A stretch of DNA of 64,000 nucleotides from Peptostreptococcus russellii (GCF_900110295.1 NZ_FODF01000008.1:34910-98909), one strand, 5' to 3'. Counted from the stretch's first letter, positions 15,993 to 25,852 are shown. Translations and numbers: made by a program. Notes: generated by a model from the sequence alone, not told the origin.

Positions 15993-17843
15993 ATGTCACA
16001 AAATCCAAAAATGGATTACTTGAAAGGAAATTTCTATGAAAAAATAGGAAAATCCGAGTTGGCAGTAGGCAAATTTGTCGAAGCAGCCGAGGCGGGATAT
16101 GACAGAGCTCAGCTAATTTTGGGACAGTTGTATGATAGTGCAGGTGAACTAGAAAAAGCTGAAAACTGGTATAAATCGGCCTTTAATAGTGGTGTTGATT
16201 TCGCAGCTTTTAATCTTGGTAATATGTACTATAATAATGAAATATATGACACTTCGCTATATTGGTATGAAAAAGCAGCAGAAAAGGGAATATTAGCTGC
16301 TAAAAACAATATGGGCGTAATTTACTACATACTAGAAGACTATCAAATGTCTGAAAAAGTTTTAAAAGAAGCAGCAAGTGAAGGTTTTGCAAAATCTTAT
16401 TTCAACTTAGGACTATTAAATAGTGAACTTGATGTAGAAGATGTATCGGAAGAAATGTATAGAAAAGGTGCTGAACTAAACGATGAAGATGCTATATACA
16501 ATATGGCAGTAATTGAAATGGATAGAGGCAACTATGTAGAATCTATGGATTTATACAAGAAATTAGTAAAAAAGAAACATATAAATGCTTGTATAAACTT
16601 AGGTATACTTTATGAGTTATCTAGTGATTCTACAGAAGCTGAAAAAGCCTATATAGTAGCAGCTGATGAAGGTAATGTTACAGCACAGTATAGATTAGGG
16701 TATCTACTTGATAAAAAAAATAAAACTGCAGATGCAATACATTATTATGAACTTGCTATTGCACAGAATCATTCTCTTGCAAAATACAGATTAGCAAATA
16801 TATATAATAGAAATAATGATACAGATAATGCCAGAATTTATTACAAAATGGCAGCGGATGACGGAATAAGTGAAGCAAAAAATAACTTAGCTGGAATTTA
16901 TTTCGAGGAGAAAAATTATAAAGAAGCAGGAAAGTATTTTGATGAAGCTATAAATCAAGGTTGTGTAAATGCAGCTGAGAACATGGGAGATCTGTGTAGG
17001 GCTTTAAAAGACTATGACAAGGCTATTTATTATTACAAAGTCGCACCTGATAGTGTCACATGTCAAATTAAGATTGCGAATTTATATGAGAGAAAATCTA
17101 ATTTAGATAATATGCTATACTGGTATAGAAAAGCAGCTGACTCAGGAGATATAGAATCTGCTTTTAAAGTAGCAACTTTATTTGAAAGAACTGGCAGGGA
17201 AAAAGAGGCTTTAAGATATTATAAAATAGCGTCAGAAAGCGACCACGATTTAGCTAAACTGTATCTTGCAAGACTGTTATTCAATCAAGGCGATTATGAG
17301 GAAACAAAAAAATACCTTATAAAACCTGCAGAATTAGGGAATGTATATGCATTGAATACTCTAGGTATATTGTACGATAACTTTTTAAATGAGCCTAAAA
17401 AGGCTAGAGAGTATTATGAAAAGGCTATTGAAAAAGGATGCACAGAATCAATGTATAACCTTGCTCAGCTTTTATTTAGAAGTTATGAGTTTGAAAAGGC
17501 GGAAAGTTACCTTAAAATGGGAACAGAAAAGGGCAATAAGAGATGTGAATACTTCCTTGCGGCTTTTTATTTTAGAAAGTCTATGGACATGTTCAAATCT
17601 TTGGCAAATTTAAATTATGAGAATTCGGCTGAATTAGTTCATGATGTAAAGCATTTAAATTTTATAGACGATCACTTACTTTTAACAGATTTTGATATAA
17701 GTCCTATGAAATTCAAGGGATTTGAGGAAAATATAGAACCACTTTATATATTGGATATAGATGAAGATATTACAAAGTATTTTGAAGGACGTGAAAATTG
17801 GATGGCTTTAGATCAGGGGGAAGTCGAAAATATAGACGTATAA
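15993..17843 (+). CDS. Sel1/TPR repeat protein
   Basis: 616 residues, nearly all built of about 15 degenerate 34-36-residue helical repeats with the Sel1 pattern (A-x-x-x-LG-x-x-Y...A-x-x-Y/W-Y-x-x-A...G). Examples: AAFNLGNMYYNN, ARIYYKMAADDG, AREYYEKAIEKG. Such solenoids are protein-binding scaffolds. There is no signal peptide, so it is probably cytoplasmic. The last 80 residues leave the repeat pattern and are acidic. The start is the ATG at 15993, five bases after AAGGGGTGA; the GTG at 15984 is part of that site. corA follows after 27 bp, so the two are probably one operon. Confidence 0.88.
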   Translation: MSQNPKMDYLKGNFYEKIGKSELAVGKFVEAAEAGYDRAQLILGQLYDSAGELEKAENWYKSAFNSGVDFAAFNLGNMYYNNEIYDTSLYWYEKAAEKGILAAKNNMGVIYYILEDYQMSEKVLKEAASEGFAKSYFNLGLLNSELDVEDVSEEMYRKGAELNDEDAIYNMAVIEMDRGNYVESMDLYKKLVKKKHINACINLGILYELSSDSTEAEKAYIVAADEGNVTAQYRLGYLLDKKNKTADAIHYYELAIAQNHSLAKYRLANIYNRNNDTDNARIYYKMAADDGISEAKNNLAGIYFEEKNYKEAGKYFDEAINQGCVNAAENMGDLCRALKDYDKAIYYYKVAPDSVTCQIKIANLYERKSNLDNMLYWYRKAADSGDIESAFKVATLFERTGREKEALRYYKIASESDHDLAKLYLARLLFNQGDYEETKKYLIKPAELGNVYALNTLGILYDNFLNEPKKAREYYEKAIEKGCTESMYNLAQLLFRSYEFEKAESYLKMGTEKGNKRCEYFLAAFYFRKSMDMFKSLANLNYENSAELVHDVKHLNFIDDHLLLTDFDISPMKFKGFEENIEPLYILDIDEDITKYFEGRENWMALDQGEVENIDV

Positions 17844-17870
17844 GCGCTTAAAAACAAAGGGGTGATGCTA

Positions 17871-18806
17871 TTGATAAGATATTATAAGTCAATAAACCTT
17901 GAGTTGGAAAAACTTGATAATTATGAAAAGGGATGCTGGGTGAATTTAACAGAACCCACTTCCAATGAACTTGAGGATATCAGTCAGTTGCTAAACCTCG
18001 ATATAGATGTTTTAACAGCAGCATTAGACGATGAGGAAAGTTCAAGAATTGAGTCTGATGATGATTACACATTGATACTGATAGATATTCCATTTGATAT
18101 GTCAGATTCAAAATCTTCAAGTTATATAACAGTGCCATTGGCAATAATACTTTGCAATGATGGAATTGTAACTGTTTGTTCAAAACAGGTTAGAATTTTA
18201 AATGACTTTATAGTTGGACATGTTAAAGATTTTTATACATTTATGAGAACCCGATTTATTTTACAGATTCTATACAGAAATGCTACATATTATTTACTTT
18301 ATCTGAGAAGAATTAATAAAACTACAAATCTTATAGAAAAAGAGATTTATCAGTCAATGAAGAATAAAGAGCTTTTACAGCTTTTACAGTTAGAGAAATC
18401 CTTGGTATATTTCTCTACTTCTTTGACTGCCAATGAGGCTACTTTAGATAGATTATTAAAGCTTAATATTATAAAACACTATGAAGAAGATGAGGATTTG
18501 CTAGAGGATGTTATTATAGAAAATAAACAGGCTCTTCAGATGGCTAGAATATATGGGGATATATTAAGTCGAATAATGGATGCTTTTAGTGCGATAATAA
18601 GTAATAATCAGAATAATGTAATGACATATCTTACAATAGTGACAATTATAATGGCGGTGCCTACGATATTGTCAGGCTTCTGGGGGATGAACGTTCCAGG
18701 TATTCCATTTGAGAAAAGTCCTGGAGGATTCTGGATGGTTGTAGTAGTATCAGTTGTGCTTTGTACTCTATCTACAATCTATCTTATTAGAAAGAAATTC
18801 TTGTAG
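17871..18806 (+). CDS. corA: CorA family divalent cation transporter
   Basis: Magnesium/cobalt channel of the inner membrane. 311 residues: an acidic cytoplasmic domain, a long helix (about 140-240), and two C-terminal membrane helices with the diagnostic GMN selectivity motif (GFWGMNVPG) between them. It ends in a short basic tail (RKKFL). The start chosen is TTG at 17871, five bases after GGGGTGA, giving (M)IRYYKSI as in relatives. ATG at 17865 and GTG at 17862 fall inside the ribosome site. The methyltransferase gene follows after 11 bp. Confidence 0.94.
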   Translation: MIRYYKSINLELEKLDNYEKGCWVNLTEPTSNELEDISQLLNLDIDVLTAALDDEESSRIESDDDYTLILIDIPFDMSDSKSSSYITVPLAIILCNDGIVTVCSKQVRILNDFIVGHVKDFYTFMRTRFILQILYRNATYYLLYLRRINKTTNLIEKEIYQSMKNKELLQLLQLEKSLVYFSTSLTANEATLDRLLKLNIIKHYEEDEDLLEDVIIENKQALQMARIYGDILSRIMDAFSAIISNNQNNVMTYLTIVTIIMAVPTILSGFWGMNVPGIPFEKSPGGFWMVVVVSVVLCTLSTIYLIRKKFL

Positions 18807-18817
18807 GTGATTTTGAG

Positions 18818-19513
18818 ATGAAAGAGTCAATTATTGAAAAAATGCTTAGAATAGAAACATCTAAGTCGGAAACTAGGATGGATAGAATCAAGCATTATAA
18901 CAGATACGAGCCAACTCCATATTCTGCATTAGAAAAACTCTTTAAACATTATGAAATCAATGATAAAGATTTTTTTGTAGACTTCGGTTCAGGTAAAGGA
19001 AGATTTTCTTTTTTTGTGAATTACTTTTTTAATTCAGGATGTACAAGTGTCGAGATAGTAGAAGAGTTTCACAAAAAAGCATTAAAAAATTATGATAGCT
19101 ATATAAAAAGAAATCCTAAAGCAGTAGGAAGACTTTTTTATGTGAATAATTATGCTGAAAAATATGAAATTAGCAAATTTGAAAATAAGTTTTATTTTTT
19201 CAATCCATTTTCAGTGAATATTTTTATAGGAATTGTAAATAAAATAATTAAGTCTGTAGAGTTGAACAATAGAGAAGTGGACATTATTCTATATTATCCA
19301 TCTATGGATTACATAGCCTTCCTAGAGAGGAAAACAGCATTTCAGCATGTAATGGACATTTCTTTAGATGAAAGTGATAGGGATCCAAGAGAGAAGTTTG
19401 CAATTTATAGATTTGGCGAAAGAAACAATAGATTAGAAGATGAATGTGTAATTAATATTGATATAAAAACAATAATATATCAAGAAAATATTATATGTAA
19501 AAATAAAAAATAA
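18818..19513 (+). CDS. class I SAM-dependent methyltransferase
   Basis: 231 residues. Motif I (FVDFGSGKGRFSFFV, D55-G57-G59) and the acidic end of strand 2 (VEIVEEFHKKAL) indicate a Rossmann-type SAM-binding domain. FYFFNPFS in the motif IV position has NPF, near the (N/D)PP(F/Y) type. The N-terminus (HYNRYEPTPYSALEKLF) resembles a group of uncharacterised Firmicutes methyltransferases. Substrate unknown. The position at the end of the Sel1-corA unit suggests cotranscription, and a terminator follows immediately. Confidence 0.85.
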   Translation: MKESIIEKMLRIETSKSETRMDRIKHYNRYEPTPYSALEKLFKHYEINDKDFFVDFGSGKGRFSFFVNYFFNSGCTSVEIVEEFHKKALKNYDSYIKRNPKAVGRLFYVNNYAEKYEISKFENKFYFFNPFSVNIFIGIVNKIIKSVELNNREVDIILYYPSMDYIAFLERKTAFQHVMDISLDESDRDPREKFAIYRFGERNNRLEDECVINIDIKTIIYQENIICKNKK

Positions 19514-19552
19514 AAAGCGGTCTGTCTTTAATTAGGCAGACGGCTTTTTTAT
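19512..19552 (+). terminator. Terminator of the Sel1-corA-methyltransferase unit
   Basis: AGCGGTCTGTCT and AGGCAGACGGCT form a 12-bp imperfect stem, followed by six T residues. It begins right at the methyltransferase stop. Confidence 0.85.
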
Positions 19553-19642
19553 TATAAATAGATTTTATATTTTGATTAAAAGGAATTTTTTAATTAAGTA
19601 GTTATAAATATCCATTAATAGATTATAAATAAATTTCGCATA

Positions 19643-19671
19643 AAAAACACCGCACTGCTTCGCAGTGCGGA
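19643..19671 (-). terminator. Terminator of typA
   Basis: Perfect 9-bp GC-rich arms CCGCACTGC / GCAGTGCGG (19650-19670) with a 3-nt loop; on the minus strand GTGTTTTTT follows. Just beyond the typA stop. Confidence 0.9.
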
Positions 19672-19685
19672 TATATTATATATTA

Positions 19686-21527
19686 TTATTCTACAATAGC
19701 TCTACTTGCCATAGATCTGTTGTATTTTATTCTATCCTGTTCATTAAGAACTTTCTTTCTTAATCTTATAGAATCTGGAGTTACTTCAACAAGTTCATCG
19801 TCATCTATAAATTCAAGAGATTCTTCAAGTGTGAAGATTTTAGGTGGAGCAAGCTTGATAGCATCATCTGAACCAGATGCTCTAACGTTACTCATCTTCT
19901 TATTCTTTGTAGGATTAACAACCATATCTTCTTTTCTAGAGTTCATACCGATTATCATACCTTCGTAAACATCTACACCTGGATCAACAAATAGAGTACC
20001 TCTTGAAGAAAGTGCATTTAGGGCATAACCCATAGTTTTACCAGGACTCTGAGAAATTAGAACACCATTTAATCTTGAAGGTATCTCACCCTTATATTCT
20101 TCAAATCTCTCAAATGAAGATAATAAAGTACCTTCACCTCTAGTAACATTTATAAATTCACTTCTATATCCTAGAAGACCTCTAGTAGGAACAAGGAATT
20201 CAATCTTAACGTATCCACCGTCAACTATTTCCATTGATTCCATCATACCTTTTCTAGTGTTTAGCTCGCTTATAACAGTTCCTGAATAGCTTTCAGGGCA
20301 GTTTACAATAACTCTTTCTATTGGTTCAACTGTCTTTCCTTCTTCATTCTTATGCATAAGAACTTGTGGCTTAGATACACCTAATTCATATCCTTCACGT
20401 CTCATATTTTCTATTAATATAGAAAGGTGAAGTTCACCACGTCCACTTACCTTATATCCGTCTGTAGTATCTAGAGGTTCAACTCTTAAACCTACATTTA
20501 CTTCTAATTCTTTTTCTAGTCTGTCTCTTATATGTCTAGTAGTAACAAACTTTCCGCTTCTACCTACAAATGGAGAATCATTTACCATGAAGTTCATTGA
20601 TAGAGTAGGTTCTTCTATAAGTATAGCTCCAAGTGGAAGATTCTGACCTTCAGCACATATTGTTTCACCTATTTCTATATCAGGAATACCTGCAAGAACA
20701 ACTATTTCACCACTTTCAGCTTCATCAACTTGAACTTGATTAAGACCTTCGTATACAGAAATTCTTGAAATCTTACCTCTTCTTGGTTCCTTACCTTCGG
20801 AGCAAATATTTATCTGTTCTGATGATTTTAGTTTACCTTTAAACACTCTACCTATTCCAAGTCTACCGATATAATCATCGTATGCAAGTGCAGATATCTG
20901 AACTTGAAGTGATTCATCATCATAATCTGGATAAGCATCAACATGATTTATGATTGTTTCGAATAAAGGACTTAAATCCTTTCCTTCGTCATCTAATTCC
21001 AACTTGGCAATACCTTCCTTGGCAATACCGTACACGATAGGGAAGTCACACTGTTCATCATTTGCATTTAACTCAACGAATAAGTCAAATACTTCGTTTA
21101 CAACTTCTTCAGCTCTTTGATCTTTTTTGTCAATTTTATTTATAAATAAAATAGGCTTTAACCCCTGTTCTAATGACTTTTGAAGAACAAATCTTGTCTG
21201 AGGCATAGGACCTTCTGTAGCATCAACAAGAAGTAAAACTGTGTCTACTGTCTTTAGTACACGCTCAACTTCAGAAGAGAAGTCACTATGTCCAGGAGTA
21301 TCAACTATATTAATTTTATAATCTCCGTGTCTTATAGAACAGTTCTTAGAGTATATTGTAATACCTCTTTCTTGCTCAATGTCATCACTATCCATTATAC
21401 GTTCTCTGATGACTTCATTATCTCTAAAAACACCACTCTGGTTAAGAAATGCATCTACTAGAGTGGATTTACCCGCATCAACATGGGCAATAACTGCAAT
21501 GTTAATTATATTACGCTTATTTGTCAC
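19686..21527 (-). CDS. typA: translational GTPase TypA/BipA
   Basis: Ribosome-associated GTPase needed for growth at low temperature and under stress. 613 residues. G1 [10 protein letters not shown]2 region with [11 protein letters not shown]3 DTPGHSDF and G4 NKIDKKD are intact; EF-G-like domains and the BipA-specific C-terminal domain follow ([28 protein letters not shown]). The start is GTG at 21527 with AGGAGCG upstream. It is transcribed alone, between two intergenic gaps. Confidence 0.97.
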   Translation of the reverse strand: MTNKRNIINIAVIAHVDAGKSTLVDAFLNQSGVFRDNEVIRERIMDSDDIEQERGITIYSKNCSIRHGDYKINIVDTPGHSDFSSEVERVLKTVDTVLLLVDATEGPMPQTRFVLQKSLEQGLKPILFINKIDKKDQRAEEVVNEVFDLFVELNANDEQCDFPIVYGIAKEGIAKLELDDEGKDLSPLFETIINHVDAYPDYDDESLQVQISALAYDDYIGRLGIGRVFKGKLKSSEQINICSEGKEPRRGKISRISVYEGLNQVQVDEAESGEIVVLAGIPDIEIGETICAEGQNLPLGAILIEEPTLSMNFMVNDSPFVGRSGKFVTTRHIRDRLEKELEVNVGLRVEPLDTTDGYKVSGRGELHLSILIENMRREGYELGVSKPQVLMHKNEEGKTVEPIERVIVNCPESYSGTVISELNTRKGMMESMEIVDGGYVKIEFLVPTRGLLGYRSEFINVTRGEGTLLSSFERFEEYKGEIPSRLNGVLISQSPGKTMGYALNALSSRGTLFVDPGVDVYEGMIIGMNSRKEDMVVNPTKNKKMSNVRASGSDDAIKLAPPKIFTLEESLEFIDDDELVEVTPDSIRLRKKVLNEQDRIKYNRSMASRAIVE

Positions 21528-21564
21528 TTAAATCGCTCCTTTAAAAATCTAAAATCTAATATCA

Positions 21565-21584
21565 AAGATGTAATAATACATCTT
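21565..21584 (-). other. hairpin in the typA leader
   Basis: Perfect 8-bp arms AAGATGTA / TACATCTT with a 4-nt loop, about 40 bp before the typA GTG and after its presumed start of transcription. It could affect mRNA stability or translation. No terminator T-run follows. Confidence 0.45.
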
Positions 21585-21608
21585 GTAATTATTTATAACA
21601 ACTTTTAT

Positions 21609-21637
21609 ATTATAACAAATAATAGAAGTATTGTATA
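21609..21637 (-). promoter_or_regulatory. probable typA promoter
   Basis: Minus strand: TATACA, 17-bp spacer, TATAAT (21614-21609). It places the transcript start about 75 nt before the GTG. Confidence 0.55.
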
Positions 21638-21974
21638 CACGTATTTCTCTTGAAATCGTTTTATTTTAAAGAATTTTATCAAAAATAGGGTATATAATCA
21701 ATAGGCATTATTATTTTTTTGAAGTTTGCAGATTAATCATATGAAGAGTATAGTCAATCTAATCTGTAGAAAGATAGTGTGGTTTTATATTGAAAAATTA
21801 AATATTAGGTGTATAATAATTACTATATGATAAATGTTTTCAGAAAATGTAAATGAAGCTAGGAAACATTAGTATACTTAAGATTTTTTTAAAAGTCAAA
21901 GGATTGATTTATCAAATTGAAAAAATCATCTTAAAATTATTAAAATAACATTATAATAGAAGAAAGGAAAGATT
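21638..21974. other. divergent intergenic region typA-copA
   Basis: Remainder of the 447-bp gap. It holds a candidate rightward promoter (21790-21817). I see no copper-repressor-like palindrome and no small reading frame. Confidence 0.45.
21790..21817 (+). promoter_or_regulatory. candidate promoter upstream of copA
   Basis: TTGAAA, a 16-bp spacer, then TATAAT. It is 158 bp before copA, which would imply a long leader. A closer TATAAT at 21952-21957 lacks a matching -35. Confidence 0.4.
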
Positions 21975-24266
21975 ATGAGTAAAAATATTAAAACAATAGA
22001 TTTTAAAATCGAAGGAATGAGTTGTGCAGCTTGTTCAAAATCGGCAGAGCGATCTCTTAAAAAAACAAATGGAGTTAGTTCTGCATCAGTAAATATTGCA
22101 ACTGAAAAGGCGATAGTTGAATATGATCCATCTATTTGTGGTTTTGAAGATTTAAAGCATTCAGTAGAAAAGGTAGGTTTTCATATAGCAGAGGAGGAGA
22201 AAAAAACTCTTCAAAAAGATGATAATACAAAGAGACAATTTCTAGTGGCAGCTATATTTGCTCTTTTAGTCTTTATTATATCAATGGGACCAATGGTAGG
22301 ATTAAAACTTCCTAATATCATATCTCCCACACACAATCCTCAAAACTATTCTTTACTACAATTACTTTTAACGATACCTGTTCTAATAGCAGGTAGAAAG
22401 TTTTATATTAATGGGTATAAGGCTATTTTTAATTTAGGACCGAATATGGATTCTCTTGTAGCAGTATCTACAACAGCTGCAGTTTTGTATAGTTTAATCA
22501 ACACATTTAGAATGTTGTTTGATAGTGAGTTTCTTGCAAAAATAATTGAGCTTCATGCACATGTTCCTATTTATTATGAAAGTGCAACTATGATTATAGC
22601 ACTTATAATGTTAGGTAAAACTTTGGAGGCTAGAAGTAAAAGCAAGACTTCAGAGGCAATTAAATCTCTTATGGAGTTACAAGCCAAGACTGCTATTTTA
22701 GAGATAGATGGAAAAGAAAAAGAAGTTAGCATAGAAGATGTAAAAAAGGGAGATACTATAATAGTAAAGCCTGGGAAAAAAATACCAGTAGATGGAAAAA
22801 TTATATATGGGAATACATCCATAGACGAATCAATGCTAACTGGCGAGAGTATTCCAGTTGAAAAGTCAGTAGGAGATGCAGTTACAGGGTCAAGTATAAA
22901 TAAAAACGGATATATTAAGTTTAAGGCAGAAAAAGTAGGTAAGGATACGACTTTATATCAAATTATTAAATTAGTAGAAGATGCTCAAAATAAAAAAGCA
23001 GAAATTGCAAATCTTGCAGATGTAGTTTCAGGGATCTTTGTTCCAATTGTAATGACTATTGCTATAGTATCAGCTTTCCTTTGGCACTTTGTAGGTCATG
23101 CTGATTTTGAATTTACTTTGACAATATTTATTTCAGTTCTTGTAATAGCTTGTCCATGTGCTCTTGGACTTGCAACACCGACTGCAATAATGGTAGGTAC
23201 TGGTAAGGGAGCAGAAAATGGAATATTGATAAAGGGAGGAGATTCACTTGAATCTGCTCACAAAGTAACTACTATAGCATTTGATAAGACAGGTACTATT
23301 ACAAATGGAAAAGCTGTAGTTACAGATTTGCATATAGTAGAAGAAAGTTTTAAAGAAAGTGAAATAATAAAGCTTATAGCCTCTGCAGAATCTGGATCAG
23401 AGCATCCTTTGGCAGAAGCGATAACCTTATTTGCTAAAAATAAAAATATTGAAATAGAAAAAGCAATAGATTTTAAGAGTTACACAGGCATGGGTATTGA
23501 GGCAACTGTAGATACTCGTAAGGTTTTGCTTGGTAATAAAAAATTTATGGAAAGCATTGATGCAAAAGTAGATGAAAAGTCTGAGAATATATCACAAGAA
23601 TATGCGAAAATGGGAAAGACTCCGATGTATATAGCAATAGATAATAAGTTTATAGCTATTATAGCAGTTGCAGATACAATAAAAGACAGTAGTATAGAAA
23701 CTATAAAGAAGCTACATGAATTAGGTATTAAAGTAGCAATGATTACAGGTGACAATAAAAACACAGCAGCGGCAATAGCAAATCAAGTTGGTATAGATAT
23801 AGTTAAGTCAGAGGTTCTTCCATCAGAGAAGTCAAATACAATTAAGGAATTACAGGAAAAGGGAGAATTTGTAGCTATGGTTGGAGATGGTATTAATGAT
23901 TCTCCTGCTCTTGCACAAGCTGATCTTGGAATTGCAATAGGTAATGGTACAGATGTTGCAATAGAATCTGCAGATATTGTTTTGATGAGAGATAACTTGA
24001 TGGACGTAGCAAATGCAATTAAATTGAGTAAAGAAACTATAAGAAACATAAAACAAAACTTAGCTTGGGCTTTTGGATATAATATTATAGGTATTCCTTT
24101 TGCAGCTGGAGTATTATATATATTTGGTGGACCTCTTTTGAATCCAATGATAGCAGCTGCGGCAATGAGTCTTTCGTCTGTAAGTGTTGTTTCAAATGCA
24201 TTGAGATTAAGAAAGTTTAAACCATATGACAGCAAGCAAGAAGAAAGTAAGAAAGAAAGTAAGTAA
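21975..24266 (+). CDS. copA: heavy-metal (copper) translocating P1B-type ATPase
   Basis: 763 residues. One N-terminal HMA domain with GMSCAACS (C17, C20), then membrane helices, the actuator motif MLTGES, the ion-binding CPC (393-395 in [12 protein letters not shown]), the phosphorylated Asp437 in DKTGT, HPLAEA of the nucleotide domain and the [10 protein letters not shown] hinge. C-terminal helices carry AWAFGYN and [21 protein letters not shown], typical of copper exporters. No CsoR, CopY or CopZ gene is adjacent, which is unusual for Firmicutes. A plain ribosome site (AGAAAGGAAAG) precedes the ATG. Confidence 0.95.
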   Translation: MSKNIKTIDFKIEGMSCAACSKSAERSLKKTNGVSSASVNIATEKAIVEYDPSICGFEDLKHSVEKVGFHIAEEEKKTLQKDDNTKRQFLVAAIFALLVFIISMGPMVGLKLPNIISPTHNPQNYSLLQLLLTIPVLIAGRKFYINGYKAIFNLGPNMDSLVAVSTTAAVLYSLINTFRMLFDSEFLAKIIELHAHVPIYYESATMIIALIMLGKTLEARSKSKTSEAIKSLMELQAKTAILEIDGKEKEVSIEDVKKGDTIIVKPGKKIPVDGKIIYGNTSIDESMLTGESIPVEKSVGDAVTGSSINKNGYIKFKAEKVGKDTTLYQIIKLVEDAQNKKAEIANLADVVSGIFVPIVMTIAIVSAFLWHFVGHADFEFTLTIFISVLVIACPCALGLATPTAIMVGTGKGAENGILIKGGDSLESAHKVTTIAFDKTGTITNGKAVVTDLHIVEESFKESEIIKLIASAESGSEHPLAEAITLFAKNKNIEIEKAIDFKSYTGMGIEATVDTRKVLLGNKKFMESIDAKVDEKSENISQEYAKMGKTPMYIAIDNKFIAIIAVADTIKDSSIETIKKLHELGIKVAMITGDNKNTAAAIANQVGIDIVKSEVLPSEKSNTIKELQEKGEFVAMVGDGINDSPALAQADLGIAIGNGTDVAIESADIVLMRDNLMDVANAIKLSKETIRNIKQNLAWAFGYNIIGIPFAAGVLYIFGGPLLNPMIAAAAMSLSSVSVVSNALRLRKFKPYDSKQEESKKESK

Positions 24267-24375
24267 GGAGAATATATTATAAAAAGATATAGTAAAAGAT
24301 TTTGAACTTACATTTCAAATAAGTGTATTTTAAATAGAGTTTATTAAAAGATTGAGCACTAAATAAAAAGTATAC

Positions 24376-24420
24376 AAAAAGGACAGTTTATGGTAAAAAT
24401 ACCTTTAAACTGTCCTTTAT
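24376..24420 (+). terminator. Terminator downstream of copA
   Basis: AAAGGACAGTTTA pairs with TAAACTGTCCTTT around a loop that itself contains GGTA/TACC, then a T-rich run. It lies 110 bp after the stop. Confidence 0.85.
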
Positions 24421-24442
24421 ATTTTTACAATAAAATAGTTAG

Positions 24443-24531
24443 TTTAAATCATTCGATATATTACGAATAATACATGTGAATAAAAGGGTGTATTGTTCGT
24501 ATAATATATAGATTTTTGTCAATGATTTAAA
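24443..24531. repeat. long imperfect palindrome, 89 bp
   Basis: TTTAAATCATT (24443-24453) is the exact inverse of AATGATTTAAA (24521-24531). Inside, ATATTACGAATAATACAT (24458-24475) pairs imperfectly with GTGTATTGTTCGTATAATAT (24488-24507). There is no coding potential. It could be a structured RNA, a small palindromic element or a relic. It sits between copA and the Dabb gene. Confidence 0.5.
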
Positions 24532-24606
24532 AGTACATTCATTTAAAGAAAACACATAAACGTTCGATAAAGTGAATAAGCACTTGAATTTAATATGAAA
24601 ATGCTT

Positions 24607-24897
24607 TTATTCAACATCAATTACTGACTTTGATGAAAGACCTTCATTTTTAAAGGCATTAATGAATTCTTGGTGTACTGGATGGTCTATATAATCCTTT
24701 AACATATAGTCATTTCCTAAGTCAACAAATAAAATAATATCCATATTAGCTTCATTCTCTAGACAATTCACCTTGAATTCATAGTTTTTGATAACATTAC
24801 ACTCCTTTTCAAGTTTATCGTACGTACCAGTGAGAATTTTAGAAAGTTTTTCGTAATTTTTGTTTCTTTCAAATTTAAATAATACAATGTGTTTCAT
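24607..24897 (-). CDS. Dabb (stress-responsive A/B barrel) family protein
   Basis: 96 residues. The start MKHIVLFKFERN matches the ferredoxin-like Dabb fold (MIKHIVLFKFK), with a hydrophobic strand near MDIILFVDLGNDYMLKDYIDHPVHQEF, where DYIDHPVHQEF fits the family signature (L-x-x-Y-x-x-HP-x-H). Dabb proteins form dimers and are linked to stress or small-molecule binding, but most have no known role. AGGTATT with GGAGG lies just before the start (minus strand). It is monocistronic. A loose hairpin GAATAAAAGCA / TGCTTATTC overlaps its 3' end. Confidence 0.88.
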   Translation of the reverse strand: MKHIVLFKFERNKNYEKLSKILTGTYDKLEKECNVIKNYEFKVNCLENEANMDIILFVDLGNDYMLKDYIDHPVHQEFINAFKNEGLSSKSVIDVE

Positions 24898-25004
24898 GTA
24901 ATACCTCCATATAAATAATCTGTTTCTTTAATTATACACTAAATAAAGAAAAAAATACATACATTTTTTCTTAAAAAAATAAAATTGTTCAATGGAAAAT
25001 TAAA

Positions 25005-25033
25005 TTGCCCCAATTTGAATTCTATGTTATAAT
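25005..25033 (+). promoter_or_regulatory. promoter of the orphan response regulator
   Basis: TTGCCC, a 17-bp spacer and TATAAT (25028-25033), about 55 bp before the start codon. Confidence 0.65.
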
Positions 25034-25087
25034 CATTCGTATAAATGATGAAGTTGTTAAAAATTCAAGAGAAAAGGAGAATTTATA

Positions 25088-25756
25088 ATGAACCGATATG
25101 ATATTTTGATCATTGAGGATGATAAAAATACTCAAGAGATTATAGAAGAATCCTTAAAGACTAGAGATTTTTTTGTAGATTCGGTATCGGATGGACTAGA
25201 AGGTATTCAAAAGTTTAAAGAGAAAAAATATGATCTTGTTCTTTTAAATATATCAATGCCAAATCTTGATGGTTTTACAGTTTGTAAAATGATAAGGAAG
25301 ATGTCCGAGGTACCAATAGTGTTTATATCATCAAAAAATGACGAAGCGACACAAATAAAGGGATATGATTGTGGTTGTGACGATTTTATTGTAAAGCCAT
25401 TTTCATTTAATGTACTAGCAAAAAAAATTGAAGCAATTTTAAAGAGAACATCTAAATTAATTGATTCTGATACGCTTGAATTTGAAGATATGGTACTTGG
25501 ACTTAGAACTTATTCGGTTACAATCTCTGGAGAGTCTGTAGAGCTTACTTTAAAGGAATTTTATATTTTGAAGATGCTCATTGAAAAATATCCACAGGTA
25601 ATCACAAGAGAAAATCTTCTTGACAATATATGGGGTTATGATTTTTATGGGGATACTAGAATAATAGATGCTCATATCAAGAATATAAGAAAAAAAATAA
25701 AGTTACCATATATTAAAACAGTAAAAGGTATAGGATATACTCTTGATAAAAAGTAA
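25088..25756 (+). CDS. OmpR-family response regulator with Asn at the phosphorylation site, no kinase partner
   Basis: 222 residues: receiver domain (1-115) and winged-helix DNA-binding domain (about 130-222; TLKEFYILKMLIEKYPQVITRENLL, then DTRIIDAHIKNIRKKI and KGIGYTL). The acidic pocket (E10-D11-D12) and the conserved Lys103 (VKPF) are kept. The phospho-acceptor position is Asn54 (LVLLNISMP, codon AAT) instead of Asp. No histidine kinase gene lies next to it; the purine permease follows after 96 bp. It is therefore probably an atypical regulator working without Asp phosphorylation. AAAGGAG precedes the ATG. Confidence 0.93.
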   Translation: MNRYDILIIEDDKNTQEIIEESLKTRDFFVDSVSDGLEGIQKFKEKKYDLVLLNISMPNLDGFTVCKMIRKMSEVPIVFISSKNDEATQIKGYDCGCDDFIVKPFSFNVLAKKIEAILKRTSKLIDSDTLEFEDMVLGLRTYSVTISGESVELTLKEFYILKMLIEKYPQVITRENLLDNIWGYDFYGDTRIIDAHIKNIRKKIKLPYIKTVKGIGYTLDKK

Positions 25757-25778
25757 ATATTTTAGCAATTTTAATATG

Positions 25779-25811
25779 TTATAAGTGGCAACGTAAAGAC
25801 GTGGCTATTAT
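25779..25811 (+). other. hairpin between the response regulator and the NCS2 permease
   Basis: TATAA / TTATA outer pairs, then GC / GC and ACGT / ACGT around an AAAG loop, with a small internal loop. It ends about 40 bp before the permease start. No T-run follows, so it is not a standard terminator. It does not carry the conserved segments of a purine riboswitch. Confidence 0.45.
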
Positions 25812-25852
25812 ATATAAATTTATAAATTTTATTTAAATAATGGAGGTTTTAA

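Noticed and set aside
15730..16008. Minus-strand 92-codon frame across the Sel1 upstream region
   Set aside because: It overlaps the Sel1 gene start and its promoter, shows no family resemblance and has no ribosome site.
25757..25852. Purine riboswitch before the NCS2 permease
   Set aside because: The conserved purine aptamer loops and TATA stems are not present; only an unrelated hairpin is seen.
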